Numbered from the stretch's first letter, positions 35,268 to 44,761 are shown. The stretch: 64,000 bases of DNA from DATLGB01 sp963726825 (GCA_963726825.1 CAVSDT010000001.1:1439972-1503971), one strand, 5' to 3'. Numbers and translations: made by a program. The notes: a model not told the origin generated them from the sequence alone.

Positions 35268-36059
35268 ATGCCCGAACGCCCTGTCGCCATCGTCACCGGC
35301 GCCTCGAGCGGGATCGGCGAGGCCACCGCCCGCCGGCTCGCCCACACCCACGCCCTCGTCCTCGTCGCCCGCCGTCAGGATCGGCTCGACGCCCTCGCCG
35401 CGCAGCTCGGCGGCGCGACGGTCGTCGCGGCGGACCTGACGGCCGACGACGCCCCCGACCGGGTCAAGGCCGCCGTCGAGCGCGAGCACGGCGGACGCCT
35501 CGACCTGCTGGTCAACAACGCGGGGGCGCGCTGGAGCACGACGTTCTTCGAGGGCGGCTTCGAGAACGTCCAGCGGACGATGGCGATCAACTTCGACGCC
35601 GTCCTGCGCCTCACCCACGCGCTGCTGCCGCTCCTGCGGGCGAGCGCCCCGAGCTCGATCGTGATGGTCTCGAGCACCTCCGGCCGGCTCGGCCGCGCGG
35701 GCGCCGCCGCCTACTCGGCCTCGAAGTTCGCCCTCGCCGGCTTCACGGACGCGCTGATGCTCGAGGAGGCGCCCCACGGCGTCCACGTCGGCCTCGTCCT
35801 TCCCGGCTTCATCGCCACGGAGGGCTTCCCCCAGCAGGAGCTCGTGGACTCGTGGAAGACGCGCTGGGCCGTCTCGACCGCCGACAAGGTGGCCGAGGCG
35901 ATCGTCGACGCCGGCCCCGGCGGCAAGGGCGAGCGCTACGCCCCGCGCCCCTACGGGCTCGCTGCGGCGCTGCGCATCGTCACGCCCGGGCTGTGGAAGT
36001 GGGCCATGTCACGCGGCGGCGACTCCTGGTCGCCCGCCACGAACCCGGACGCAGACTGA
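35268..36059 (+). CDS. short-chain dehydrogenase/reductase
   Basis: This 263-residue SDR has the cofactor loop TGASSGIGEATARRLA (about 10-25), DLLVNNAGARWS (about 78-89) and the catalytic Ser...YSASK pair (VSSTSGRLGRAGAAAYSASK, about 127-146). Basic residues after the second strand (ARRQDRL) suggest NADP. It is a classical SDR; substrate unknown. The ATG at 35268 gives the standard N-terminus; there is no strong ribosome site, so the mRNA may be leaderless. Confidence 0.87.
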   Translation: MPERPVAIVTGASSGIGEATARRLAHTHALVLVARRQDRLDALAAQLGGATVVAADLTADDAPDRVKAAVEREHGGRLDLLVNNAGARWSTTFFEGGFENVQRTMAINFDAVLRLTHALLPLLRASAPSSIVMVSSTSGRLGRAGAAAYSASKFALAGFTDALMLEEAPHGVHVGLVLPGFIATEGFPQQELVDSWKTRWAVSTADKVAEAIVDAGPGGKGERYAPRPYGLAAALRIVTPGLWKWAMSRGGDSWSPATNPDAD

Positions 36060-36072
36060 GCGGGTCCGGTCC

Positions 36073-36101
36073 TTGACAGCCATTGGTGGCCGGGAGAGAG
36101 T
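36073..36101 (+). promoter_or_regulatory. promoter of the permease/stress protein operon
   Basis: TTGACA at 36073-36078, a 17-base spacer, then GAGAGT at 36096-36101. The GTG of the permease follows six bases later, at the expected transcription start. This is the best -35/-10 pair in the window and predicts a leaderless transcript. Confidence 0.65.
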
Positions 36102-36107
36102 CCCGCG

Positions 36108-37616
36108 GTGACCGCCATCGACTCGTCGCAGGAGAAGGGCCTCAAGACCGGAGCGATCGGCTTCGCGTCGAGCTTCGTGATCGGGGTGGCCTCGACGGCG
36201 CCCGGCTACTCGCTCGCCGCCTCCCTGGGCTTCGTGGTCGCCGTCTCGGGCGTCGGCCTGCAGGCCCCGGCGGTCTTCATCGTGTCGTTCATCCCGATGC
36301 TGCTGATCGCCTCGGCCTACTACTACATGAACCGCGCCGACCCGGATTGCGGGACGACGTTCTCGTGGGTCACCCGGGCGATGGGCCCGCAGGCGGGCTG
36401 GCTCGGCGGCTGGGCGATCATCGTCGCCGACGTGATCGTGATGGCCAACCTCGCGCAGATCGCGGGGCTGTACTCGTTCCTGCTCGTGGGCTGGCAGAGC
36501 GCCGCCGACTCCGTCTTCGCCGTCACCCTCGTCGGCGTCGTGTGGATCGGCCTGATGACCTGGATCTGCGTGATCGGCATCGAGCTGTCGGCGAAGATGC
36601 AGATCGGCCTGCTGGGCGCGGAGATCGTGACGCTGGCCGCGTTCGCCGTCGTGGCGCTGATCAAGGTCTACACGGGCAACGGCGGCGCCGACGCGATCGA
36701 TCCGTCGCTGTCGTGGCTGAACCCGTTCGAGATCTCGAGCTTCGGGGCGCTGATCAACGGCGTCCTGATCGCCGTCTTCATCTACTGGGGGTGGGACTCG
36801 ACGGTGACCGTCAACGAGGAGTCCGAGAACTCCGACGAGGGCCCCGGCAAGGCCGCGATCCTCTCGACGGTCGCGCTGCTGCTGATCTACGTGATCGTCT
36901 CCATCGCCGCCCAGGCCTACGGCGGCGCCGGGACGCTGACCGACAACGCCGACGACGTGCTGTCGGTGCTCGGCGAGCAGGTCTTCGGGTCACCGCTGGA
37001 CAAGATCCTCATCATCGCCGTGCTGACGTCCGCCGCGGCATCGACGCAGACGACGATCCTGCCGACCGCCCGGACCTCCCTGTCGATGGCACGGGTCGGG
37101 GCGATGCCCAAGGCCCTCAGCCGGATCCACCAGCGCTTCCAGACGCCGCACGTCTCGACGATCCTCATGGGGGTGCTGTCGACGGTCTGGTACGTCGGCC
37201 TGACGATCGTCTCCGAGAACATCCTCTTCGACTCGATCGCCGCCCTCGGCCTGATGATCGCCTTCTACTACGGGCTGACCGGCTTCGCGTGCACGATCTA
37301 CTACCGCCGCCTCATCTTCCGCAGCGTCAAGACGACCCTGCTGATCGGCGTCGGCCCGCTGCTGGGCGGCGTGATGCTCGCGTTCATCTTCATCCGCTCG
37401 TGCATCGACTACGCGGATCCGGCCAACTCCGAGTCGGGTGACTCGTGGCTCGGGCTCGGCCCACCGCTGGTGATCGGGGTCGGGATGCTGCTGCTGGGCG
37501 CGGTGCTGATGATCGCCTGGTGGATCCGCCATCCCGAGTTCTTCCGGCGCAAGCGCGAGACCGCGGACCCGAAGGTCCTCGACCGCGGGCCGGCCGGAGA
37601 GGCGGCGGCGCTGTGA
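36108..37616 (+). CDS. APC-superfamily amino acid permease
   Basis: This 502-residue protein has about 12-14 membrane helices. The first begins GAIGFASSFVIGVASTAPGY, a substrate-binding unwound helix of the amino acid/polyamine/organocation family. FSWVTRAMGPQAGWLGGWAI and the ESENSDEGPGKAAILSTV loop are also typical. It imports or exchanges an amino acid or amine. The GTG start sits six bases after a -10. Its TGA overlaps the universal stress protein GTG by four bases, so the two are coupled. Confidence 0.87.
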   Translation: MTAIDSSQEKGLKTGAIGFASSFVIGVASTAPGYSLAASLGFVVAVSGVGLQAPAVFIVSFIPMLLIASAYYYMNRADPDCGTTFSWVTRAMGPQAGWLGGWAIIVADVIVMANLAQIAGLYSFLLVGWQSAADSVFAVTLVGVVWIGLMTWICVIGIELSAKMQIGLLGAEIVTLAAFAVVALIKVYTGNGGADAIDPSLSWLNPFEISSFGALINGVLIAVFIYWGWDSTVTVNEESENSDEGPGKAAILSTVALLLIYVIVSIAAQAYGGAGTLTDNADDVLSVLGEQVFGSPLDKILIIAVLTSAAASTQTTILPTARTSLSMARVGAMPKALSRIHQRFQTPHVSTILMGVLSTVWYVGLTIVSENILFDSIAALGLMIAFYYGLTGFACTIYYRRLIFRSVKTTLLIGVGPLLGGVMLAFIFIRSCIDYADPANSESGDSWLGLGPPLVIGVGMLLLGAVLMIAWWIRHPEFFRRKRETADPKVLDRGPAGEAAAL

Positions 37617-38026
37617 GCGCCCCGATCGTGGTCGGCTACGACGGCGGCGCGTGTGCGCAGGCCGCCCTCGCGGAGGCCGCTCGGCTCGCCGGCCCGCTCG
37701 CCGGGGAGGTCGTGCTGGCCTACGGCGTGCGCGTGCAGCCCGCGGGCGGCGAGGTCGCCGATCTGGCCGTGGCCCTGCGCGAGCGCGCGCAGCAGGTCCT
37801 CGCCGAGGGCGTGGACCGCGCGCTCGCCGCGGGCGTGACCGCTCGCGCGCAGATCGTCGAGGGCCGGATCGCGGACGGCCTCGCCGACCTCGCGCAGGCC
37901 GAGGGCGCGCAGCTGATCGTCGTCGGCTCCTACGGCGAGTCGCCCGTGCGCGGCGCGCTGCTGGGCTCGACGCCGCACCGGCTGCTGCAGCTGTCCAGCA
38001 CGCCGGTGCTGGTCGTCCGCGCCTAG
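37613..38026 (+). CDS. universal stress protein, UspA family
   Basis: This 137-residue single Usp domain begins PIVVGYDGGACAQAALAEAA and ends with the ATP-binding signature GSYGESPVRGALLGST followed by STPVLVVRA. Coupled to the upstream permease by a GTGA overlap, as often seen where a Usp regulates a transporter. The stop overlaps the convergent LtrA gene's stop on a CTAG. Confidence 0.88.
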   Translation: MSAPIVVGYDGGACAQAALAEAARLAGPLAGEVVLAYGVRVQPAGGEVADLAVALRERAQQVLAEGVDRALAAGVTARAQIVEGRIADGLADLAQAEGAQLIVVGSYGESPVRGALLGSTPHRLLQLSSTPVLVVRA

Positions 38027-39207
38027 GCGAGCTGCGGCGGCGCGTCGCGGTCGCGGCGCACGCCGGCGAGCTCCTCGGCGGCGATCACGGCGGCCACGAT
38101 CGCCAGCACGATCGTCGCCAGCGCCAGCGCGGAGATCGACGTCCCGAACAGGACGCACGCCGCGCAGGCGAGGGCGCCCGTCGTGCGCTTGGGGGAGAGG
38201 CTGCCCGCCAGCCGCAGGCGGATCAGCGACTGGCCGAGGAGGTAGAGGCCCGGCCCGGCGCACACCGCGACGACCTCCGCGAGGTGCAGGTGCTCGGTCG
38301 GGTGCGCGATCACGAGCTCGTCCCCGACCGCGGAGACGATCACGCCCGCGACCAGCACGACATGGAGGTAGGTGTAGGCGTCGCGCGCCATCGCCGTCCG
38401 GTCCTCCCGCGAGCGCTCGAGGTGCTCGGCCGCCCGCAGCGCGGCGGCGTTGAAGTACAGCCACCACAGCAGCGCGCTGCCGAGGAACGCGACGACGAAG
38501 GCGGCCGACCGCGCGGCGTCGAGCTCGAGCTCGGCGGTGGTGGCGCCGGTGATGACGATCGACTCGCCCAGCGCGATGATCACGAACAGCTGGAAGCGCT
38601 CGGTGAAGTGGCTGGACTGCACGGTCCACGCGGTCATCGAGCCGCGGCCCAGGCCCGGGATCCAGTAGGTCGTCGCCGGGCCGGAGAGCTCCACGAGCAG
38701 GGCGAGGACCCACAGCGCCGTGCGGGCGCTCCCGTCCGCGAGTGCGCCCGCGACGAACAGGACGCCGCCGGCGGCGAAGTAGGCCAGCAGCCGCTGCGCC
38801 CGGTGGCGCTCCGGGCTGGCGCGCTCGGCGGAGACGAAGATGAGAAACAGCGTCCGGCCGATCTGGATGGCGACGTAGGCGCCCGCGAACAGCAGCGCAC
38901 GCTCGCCGAAGGCGTCGGGGATCGCGACCGCCATCAGCAGCGAGCCGAGCATCACCGCGACGATCAGCCCGCGCACGACCGGGGACTCGGGGTCGAGCTC
39001 GTTCGTCGCCCAGGTCGTGTAGTTCCACGACCACCAGACCGCGAGGAGCATGATCGCCGACTGGCCCGCGCCCGACCACGACAGGTGGGTCAGCAGGTGG
39101 TGGGACACCTGCGTGATCGCGAAGACGAACACGAGGTCGTAGAAGAGCTCGAGCGTCGTCGCCTTCGCCTCCTCCCCCTCGCCGACGGTGCGCTGGAACC
39201 GGGCCAT
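38023..39207 (-). CDS. low temperature requirement protein A (LtrA) family membrane protein
   Basis: This 394-residue membrane protein has about 10 helices. The first is preceded by TTLELFYDLVFVFAITQVSH, the hallmark of the LtrA family. HFTERFQLFVIIALGESIVI and the AARSAAFVVAFLGSALLWWL helix are also conserved. The role is poorly known despite the name from Listeria cold growth. TAGGTT lies eight bases before the ATG, giving a probable leaderless mRNA. Confidence 0.87.
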   Translation of the reverse strand: MARFQRTVGEGEEAKATTLELFYDLVFVFAITQVSHHLLTHLSWSGAGQSAIMLLAVWWSWNYTTWATNELDPESPVVRGLIVAVMLGSLLMAVAIPDAFGERALLFAGAYVAIQIGRTLFLIFVSAERASPERHRAQRLLAYFAAGGVLFVAGALADGSARTALWVLALLVELSGPATTYWIPGLGRGSMTAWTVQSSHFTERFQLFVIIALGESIVITGATTAELELDAARSAAFVVAFLGSALLWWLYFNAAALRAAEHLERSREDRTAMARDAYTYLHVVLVAGVIVSAVGDELVIAHPTEHLHLAEVVAVCAGPGLYLLGQSLIRLRLAGSLSPKRTTGALACAACVLFGTSISALALATIVLAIVAAVIAAEELAGVRRDRDAPPQLA

Positions 39208-39218
39208 GCCCCGAGAAC

Positions 39219-39974
39219 CTACGTGAGCAGGTTGACGATCGCGACGACGCCGACGACCACGATGATCGCCCGCAGCGCGCCGGGCGGCAGCCGCTTGCCG
39301 TAGCGCGCGCCGAGCTGGCCCCCGAGCGCCGACCCGAGGGCGATCAGCAGGACGGGCAGCCAGGCGACGTGCGCGGCGATGACGAACACGACGCCCGCGA
39401 CGCCGTTGACGATCGCGGCGAGGACGTTCTTGAGCGCGTTGATGCGCTGCAGGTCCTCCTTGAGCGTCGTCGAGAGGATCGCGACGTAGATGATCCCCTG
39501 CGCGGCTCCGAAGTAGCCGCCGTAGGCGCTCGCCACGCCCATCCCGATGGTCGTCAGCTTCCCGCCGCCGGCCGGCGTCGCCGCGGTGCGCCGCGCCTCG
39601 AACCACGCCGACAGCCGCGTCTGGAACACGATCAGCACGAGCGCGAAGGCGATGAACGCGGGGACGATCGCCTCGAAGATGCCGGGCGGCAGCAGCAGGA
39701 GGCCGATCGCGCCGGCGGTGCCGCCGACGAACGCCACGACCCCCAGGCGGATCGCGCGCTCGCGCTGGCCGGTGAGCAGGTCGCGGTAGCCGATCGCGCC
39801 GACGACCGAGCCCGGCACGAGGCCGATCGCGTTGGAGACGTTGGCCGTCACCGCGGGGTAGCCGACGGCCAGCAGGACGGGGAAGGTGATCAGCGTCCCG
39901 GACCCGACGACGGCGTTGATCGCCCCGGCACCGATCCCCGCGAAGAAGACGAGCAGGGCCTCGAGCGGGGACAC
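39219..39974 (-). CDS. TauE/SafE-family membrane transporter
   Basis: This 251-residue protein with about 8 helices starts LEALLVFFAGIGAGAINAVV and has GSGTLITFPVLLAVGYPAVT, the first TauE/SafE repeat. The second repeat starts near GVASAYGGYFGAAQGIIYVA. The family exports sulfite, sulfoacetate or related anions. TAGGCT is six bases before the GTG. The gene follows a separate promoter from LtrA though only 11 bases apart. Confidence 0.87.
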   Translation of the reverse strand: MSPLEALLVFFAGIGAGAINAVVGSGTLITFPVLLAVGYPAVTANVSNAIGLVPGSVVGAIGYRDLLTGQRERAIRLGVVAFVGGTAGAIGLLLLPPGIFEAIVPAFIAFALVLIVFQTRLSAWFEARRTAATPAGGGKLTTIGMGVASAYGGYFGAAQGIIYVAILSTTLKEDLQRINALKNVLAAIVNGVAGVVFVIAAHVAWLPVLLIALGSALGGQLGARYGKRLPPGALRAIIVVVGVVAIVNLLT

Positions 39975-40021
39975 GCCGTCAGCCTACGGGTGGACCACCC
40001 GGGTCCACTTGACTGTGGGCC

Positions 40022-41335
40022 GTGCCGAAGATCGCCGTCGACGTCTCCTCGTTGCGCGAGTCGCGCGACCTGCGGCTTCTGATCGCCGGCAACGTCGTCT
40101 CCGGCCTCGGCACGCAGGCGGCGCTCGTGGCCCTGCCCTACCAGCTCTACCTCGAGACCGGCTCGGCCTTCCTCACCGGCCTGCTCGGCGCCGTCGAGCT
40201 GCTGCCGCTGATCGTGCTCGCGCTGATCGGCGGCGCGATCGCCGACCGCTACGACCGTCGCAAGGTCCTGCTGCTGGACCAGATCGCGCTCGTGCTGTGC
40301 TCGTCGGCGCTGGCGGCGCTGGCCTTCACCGGGGCGCCGCCGATCTGGGCGCTCTACGTCGTCGGCGGCGCGCTGGCGGGCTTCGGCGCGATCCAGAACG
40401 TCACCCGCTCGGCCATCGTGCCGAACCTCGTGCGCCCGGAGAAGCTCAAGTCGGCGCTGGCGCTGAACTTCGGCCTCTTCCAGCTCACGCTCGTGGTCGG
40501 CCCGGCCGTCGGCGGGCTGCTGATCGCCGGCGTCGGCCTCGGCTGGACCTACGGGCTGGACGCGTTCTCGTGCCTGGCGATGGTGTGGGCGCTCGTGACG
40601 ATGGCGCCGCAGGTCCCGCCGGGCGCGGCGGCCGGTGCGCCCGTGGCGACCATCCGCGCCTCCATCCGCGCGGGCCTCGCGTTCGTGAACCGCAACGAGG
40701 CGCTCAAGGGCTCCTTCGCGATCGACCTGCTGGCGATGACGTTCGGGATGCCGCGCGCGCTGTTCGCCGTCCTCGCCGTCTCCGTCTACGGCGCGGGGGC
40801 GACGGGCACCGGGCTGCTCTACGCCGCCGTCTCGGCCGGCGCGACCGTCGCGGCCCTGACCACGGGCTGGCTGGAGTCCGCCCGCCGGCTCGGGCGCATC
40901 GTGATCGGCGCCGTGGTCGTGTGGGGGCTGGCGATCGCGGCGGCGGGCCTGGCCGGCTCGATCTGGCTGGCCGTCGCGTTCCTCGCCGTCGCGGGCGCGG
41001 CGGACTCCGTCAGCGCCGTCTGCCGCTCGACGATCAACCAGACCGTGACGCCCGACGCGATGCGCGGGCGGATGTCGAGCGTCTTCTCCCTCGTCGTCAC
41101 GAGCGGTCCCCGGCTCGGCGACGTCGAGGCCGGCGCCGTCGCCGGCCTCGCCGGCCCGCGCTTCTCCGTCACCTCCGGCGGCCTCGCGTGCGCCGCGGGC
41201 GTCGGGCTGATCATGCTGCTGTTCCCCGCGCTGTACCGCTACGACGTCGACGAGGCGCTCGCGGCCGCCCGGGCCGAGGCGGCCGAGACCGCGGCGGTGC
41301 AGGACCGGGCCGTCGAGCAGGCGCAGGTCGTCTGA
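40022..41335 (+). CDS. major facilitator superfamily transporter, EntS-like
   Basis: This 437-residue protein with about 12 helices has the MFS loop GGAIADRYDRRKVLLLDQIA between helices 2 and 3. The start DLRLLIAGNVVSGLGTQAAL is typical of the MFS_3/EntS exporter group. It ends with an acidic Ala/Glu-rich tail. Substrate unknown, perhaps a siderophore or drug. The GTG start is divergent from the TauE gene with 47 bases between. Confidence 0.85.
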   Translation: MPKIAVDVSSLRESRDLRLLIAGNVVSGLGTQAALVALPYQLYLETGSAFLTGLLGAVELLPLIVLALIGGAIADRYDRRKVLLLDQIALVLCSSALAALAFTGAPPIWALYVVGGALAGFGAIQNVTRSAIVPNLVRPEKLKSALALNFGLFQLTLVVGPAVGGLLIAGVGLGWTYGLDAFSCLAMVWALVTMAPQVPPGAAAGAPVATIRASIRAGLAFVNRNEALKGSFAIDLLAMTFGMPRALFAVLAVSVYGAGATGTGLLYAAVSAGATVAALTTGWLESARRLGRIVIGAVVVWGLAIAAAGLAGSIWLAVAFLAVAGAADSVSAVCRSTINQTVTPDAMRGRMSSVFSLVVTSGPRLGDVEAGAVAGLAGPRFSVTSGGLACAAGVGLIMLLFPALYRYDVDEALAAARAEAAETAAVQDRAVEQAQVV

Positions 41336-41348
41336 GGCGCCGCGGGCG

Positions 41349-42629
41349 TCAGCGCGGCGCGGCGACCAGCCGCGTGCCCCCGCGCGGGGACAGCGTCACG
41401 TTGCGCCGCCGCGGATGCTCGGCCCGGGTGCCGGCCGGCGTGATCGCCCGCTCGCGCACGACGGTCTCGAGCACGACGCGCATCTCGAGCTCGGCGAACG
41501 CCGCGCCGAGGCAGCGCCGCACGCCGCCGCCGTAGGGGATCCAGGCGAACCCCTCGGGCTTGCGGTCCAGGAAGCGCTCCGGGCGGAACGCGTAGGGCTC
41601 GGGATAGGCGTCGGCGCGCGTGTGCGCGAGCCAGATCGCGGGCGTCACGTCGGTGCCCGCCGGCAGGTCGAGGCCGGCGGCCGTCAGCGGTGCCGCCAGC
41701 CGGCGCCCGGCCAGGGGGACGACGGGCCGCAGCCGCAGGCCCTCCGCGACGACGGCGCGCACGTAGCGCCCGTCGGCGTCCTCGCGCAGGCGCTCGAGCG
41801 TGGCGGGATGGCGCGCGAGCAGGTCGAGCATCCACGCGAGGCCGGTGGCCGTCGTCTCGTGCCCGGCCAGCAGGAGCGTCAGCAGCTGGTCGCGGATCTC
41901 GCGGTCGGGCATCGGCTCGCCGTCCTCGAAGCGCGCCGCCACGAGCTCGTCGAGGATCGAGTCGCCCCCGCCCGCCTCGCGGTGGGCGGCGATCTCGGCC
42001 AGCAGGAGCGCGTCGAGCTCGGCGGACTCGCTGCGCACGCGGTTCAGCGGATCCGGGAGGTGCAGGCGCCGCGCCAGCAGCACCGCGAACTGCAGACCGG
42101 CGGAGGACGTGCGCTCCAGCAGCCCGGCGAGCAGGGCACGCAGGCGGTCGCGGCGCGGACCGGCCTCGAGGCCGAAGACGGCGCGCAGGATCACGTCGAG
42201 CGTGAGCGCCTGCAGCGTCGGGTGGGCGGCGAACGGCGTCCCGGCCGGCCAGGCCGCGACCGTGCGCTCGGCCGCCTCGCGCACGACGGACTCGTACGCG
42301 CGCATGCGCTCGCCGTGGAAGGCGGGGAGCATCAGCTTGCGCCGGGCCAGGTGCTCGGCGCCCTCGAGCACGAGCACCGATCGCGGGCCGAGGATCGGGA
42401 CGAGCGTGGCGGAGCGCCCGGGCGGCAGCCCGTTGTCGCGCTCGGTGTAGAGCGCCCGGATCGCGTCCGGGTGGCTGATCATCACCATCGGGGAGCGGAA
42501 GCCGAGGAACTCGACGCTGAAGGCGTCCCCGAAGCGACGGCGGTTGTCCTCCAGGAACGCGATCGGCCGCGTCAGCCAGCGCGCGGTCTGCACCGAGGGC
42601 GGTGCGGAGGGGCCGGGCGGCAGGGACAT
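41349..42629 (-). CDS. cytochrome P450
   Basis: This 426-residue soluble P450 has the oxygen-binding I helix LLLAGHETTATGL and the ExxR pair in VAEGLRLRPVVP. The FRPERFLDRKP segment and the heme loop IPYGGGVRRCLGAAFAELEM are present; the Cys ligand is there, and the usual Phe of FGGG is Tyr. It would monooxygenate an unknown substrate with ferredoxin partners; none is adjacent. TACGGT lies six bases before ATG 42629, which supports that start over an upstream one. Confidence 0.92.
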   Translation of the reverse strand: MSLPPGPSAPPSVQTARWLTRPIAFLEDNRRRFGDAFSVEFLGFRSPMVMISHPDAIRALYTERDNGLPPGRSATLVPILGPRSVLVLEGAEHLARRKLMLPAFHGERMRAYESVVREAAERTVAAWPAGTPFAAHPTLQALTLDVILRAVFGLEAGPRRDRLRALLAGLLERTSSAGLQFAVLLARRLHLPDPLNRVRSESAELDALLLAEIAAHREAGGGDSILDELVAARFEDGEPMPDREIRDQLLTLLLAGHETTATGLAWMLDLLARHPATLERLREDADGRYVRAVVAEGLRLRPVVPLAGRRLAAPLTAAGLDLPAGTDVTPAIWLAHTRADAYPEPYAFRPERFLDRKPEGFAWIPYGGGVRRCLGAAFAELEMRVVLETVVRERAITPAGTRAEHPRRRNVTLSPRGGTRLVAAPR

Positions 42630-42722
42630 CGCCCGACCGTACCGGGGCGGCGACGGTCCGGGGCGGGCACGAGGCCCGCCCCAGCGCCGCACCGGTCATG
42701 GGCCACCGCTGAATTACTGCGT

Positions 42723-42751
42723 CCCAGGTGCGTGAATGTGTCGAACCTGGG
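42723..42751. promoter_or_regulatory. inverted repeat in the P450/kinase intergenic region
   Basis: CCCAGGT and ACCTGGG face each other across 15 bases. The site lies about 94 bases upstream of the P450 start and 147 bases past the kinase stop. It could be an operator or a terminator stem. The rest of the 268-base gap holds nothing I recognise. Confidence 0.35.
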
Positions 42752-42897
42752 CGGTTTGACACTCGAGGTCCCCGGGGCTGGCCGCCGCTCGCACGGGGCG
42801 ATCGGCGCGGTACCCGGGCTGAGGTTCATCCCGCGAACGGGAGAGGGCCTCTAGACCGCGTGGGCAGCCCGCCGGTCCACCGGAGGATACCGATCCG

Positions 42898-44442
42898 TCA
42901 GCGCGACTCGAGCGCCGCGGTCCGGCCCGAGACGTCGATGCGCAGGCGCGGCGCGGTGCGGTCCGCCGGGAGCGTGAACGAGAAGGCCGCGCCCTCGCCC
43001 GGCCGCCCCTCGGCCCAGATGCGGCCGCCGTGCTGATCGACGATCTTGTGGCACACCGCCAGCCCGATCCCCGTCCCCTCGAAGCGGTCGGTGGAATGGA
43101 GGCGGTGGAAGGGCCGGAAGATCTCCTCCGCCTGGCCGGCGCGGAAGCCGATGCCGTTGTCGCGCACCGTCACCGTCACGGTGTCGCCGTCGCGGACGGC
43201 GCTGACCGTGATCTCCGGCGCGCCCTCCTCGACGAACTTCATCGCGTTCGTGACGAGGTTCTGCAGCAGCTGCGTGATGCGCGCCGGGTCGCCGCAGACG
43301 GCCGGCAGGCGGCCGACCTCGACGCGCGCTCCGGCGGCCTTGATCGGGCCGGCCAGGTCGGCGAGCACGTCCTGGACGGCGTCGGCGAGCTCGACCGTCG
43401 TCGCCGATCCCGGGTCGCGCTCCAGCCGCGCGTACTCGAGCAGCTCACGCACGAGGCGGCGCATGCCGCTGGCGGAGTCGCGGATGCGCTCGGCCAGCAG
43501 GCGCGCGTTGGGCTCGCTGCCGTGGCGGGCGACGAGGAGGTCGGCGTACATCCCGATCGTGACGAGCGGGCCCTGGAGGTCGTGGGAGGTGACGGAGGCG
43601 TAGTCCTGCAGCTCGCGGTTGGAGTGCTGCAGGGCCGCGGCCTTGTGCGTGAGCTCCGCCTGGGAGGCCTCCAGTGCGGCGGTCATCGTGTTGAAGGCGC
43701 GGGCGAGGTCGCCCAGCTCGTCGCCACGGCCGTCGGCGACGCGCACGCTGAGGTCGCCGGCGGCGACGTCGGCGGTGGCGCGCGCGAGGCGCCCGACCGG
43801 CCGGACGATGCCGCGCCGCAGCGCTCCGGCGCCGAGCGCGACGAGCGCGAGGAGGAGCGGGACGGCGGCGACGCCGAGCCACAGGGCGAGATCGGAGCGG
43901 CGTTCGGCCGTCGCCCGCGTGGACGCCGCGTCCGCGCGGGTGCTGCGCGACAGGGCCGCGAACGCGGCACGCACGGCGGCGACGCGCCGACGGCCCTCCG
44001 CGTTGCCGATCACGCTGCGTGCGACGGGCAGGTCGTCGCGGGCGAGGTCCAGGAGGGGCAGCGCCCAGAGCCCGACGTAGTCGCGCACCTCATCGGCGAT
44101 CGTGCGGGCCTGTCGCGCCTGGCGCCCATCCCCGGCGGTCCGGCGCTCGAGGGCGGCGATCTGGCCGGGGTAGTCGCGCCGGGCGGCCTCGAACGGGCCC
44201 AGCAGCTCCCGGTTGCCGGTCGCGACGTACGCGCGCAGCGAGTTCTCGAGGCTGAGCACGGTCCGCTGCAGGTCCGCTCCGGCGGTCACGGCCTGCTGTG
44301 CCCGCAGGGCGGAGCGGCCGGCGTCGCGCTGGGCGAGCATCGCGGCGACGAGGAGCCCGAAGAGCGCCGCGACGGCGATGCCGAGGGCGGCAGCGACCGC
44401 GAGCGAGCGGCCCGTCAGGCTCTTGGGAGCGCGGAGCACCAC
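42898..44442 (-). CDS. sensor histidine kinase, CHASE3-HAMP-HisKA-HATPase
   Basis: This 514-residue protein has a first membrane helix (SLAVAAALGIAVAALFGLLV, about 13-32). An extracytoplasmic CHASE3-like helical sensor follows (SLENSLRAYVATGNRELLGP). A second helix comes near 205-225, then HAMP. HisKA has the phospho-His in DYASVTSHDLQGPL, and HATPase_c has NLVTNAMKFVEEGAPEI, DNGIGF and GTGIGLAVCHKIVDQHGG. It resembles phytochrome- and CHASE3-type hybrid kinases. No response regulator is adjacent. GTG 44442 or 44439 begins the protein; a much longer upstream frame is Arg-rich nonsense. Confidence 0.87.
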   Translation of the reverse strand: MVLRAPKSLTGRSLAVAAALGIAVAALFGLLVAAMLAQRDAGRSALRAQQAVTAGADLQRTVLSLENSLRAYVATGNRELLGPFEAARRDYPGQIAALERRTAGDGRQARQARTIADEVRDYVGLWALPLLDLARDDLPVARSVIGNAEGRRRVAAVRAAFAALSRSTRADAASTRATAERRSDLALWLGVAAVPLLLALVALGAGALRRGIVRPVGRLARATADVAAGDLSVRVADGRGDELGDLARAFNTMTAALEASQAELTHKAAALQHSNRELQDYASVTSHDLQGPLVTIGMYADLLVARHGSEPNARLLAERIRDSASGMRRLVRELLEYARLERDPGSATTVELADAVQDVLADLAGPIKAAGARVEVGRLPAVCGDPARITQLLQNLVTNAMKFVEEGAPEITVSAVRDGDTVTVTVRDNGIGFRAGQAEEIFRPFHRLHSTDRFEGTGIGLAVCHKIVDQHGGRIWAEGRPGEGAAFSFTLPADRTAPRLRIDVSGRTAALESR

Positions 44443-44492
44443 CCACCCAACGGTCCGGCGGGGCGCACTCTGACGGCGCGCCCCGCCGGTCG

Positions 44493-44684
44493 TCAGGCGG
44501 CCGGCCGCAGCGCGCGGCTGCGGGTGTCGCGCTCGACAGCGGCGTCTCGTGCGGCGAGCGCTTCGCGGACCGGGACGGTGACGAGCCGGCCGGAGGTCGA
44601 GCGCATGACGGGGCCGGCGGCGGCGAAGCGGGCGAGACGGGGGCTGCGGACGGCGGTGGGGGAGGGGATGGACTGGACGGACAT
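44493..44684 (-). CDS. 63-residue protein divergent from ArsR regulator, function unknown
   Basis: A 63-codon frame starts at an ATG with AAGGAG seven bases upstream and shows the high third-position GC of real genes here. The protein is basic and Ser/Arg/Ala-rich (VRSPRLARFAAAGPVMRSTS, VREALAARDAAVERDTRSRA) with no Cys and no membrane segment. I do not recognise it. It shares a large symmetrical operator-like region with the ArsR gene and lies 50 bases before the kinase gene, so it may be an ArsR target. Confidence 0.55.
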   Translation of the reverse strand: MSVQSIPSPTAVRSPRLARFAAAGPVMRSTSGRLVTVPVREALAARDAAVERDTRSRALRPAA

Positions 44685-44692
44685 GGCGGGCT

Positions 44693-44743
44693 CCTTCGAA
44701 GTTCGATGAACATCGTACCAAATGTTCGACGACCTTCGAACCG
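44693..44743. promoter_or_regulatory. large imperfect dyad between ArsR and the 63-aa gene
   Basis: The 21 bases at 44723-44743 (ATGTTCGACGACCTTCGAAC...) read almost the same as the complement of 44693-44713 (17 of 21 match). They flank a 9-base centre. Each arm ends in TTCGAA. TACATT at 44750-44755 is six bases before the ArsR ATG, so a repressor here would block both directions. Confidence 0.6.
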
Positions 44744-44761
44744 TTGAGCTACATTGCTCCT

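Noticed and set aside
42640..42897. Third copy of the 79-bp intergenic repeat suggested by GGTCATG near 42694
   Set aside because: Only a few bases around it match; the GCGAACCAGC and CTGGCGG blocks are absent.
44733..44745. TTCGAACCG resembling a tRNA T-arm
   Set aside because: No acceptor, D or anticodon stems surround it; it belongs to the ArsR dyad.
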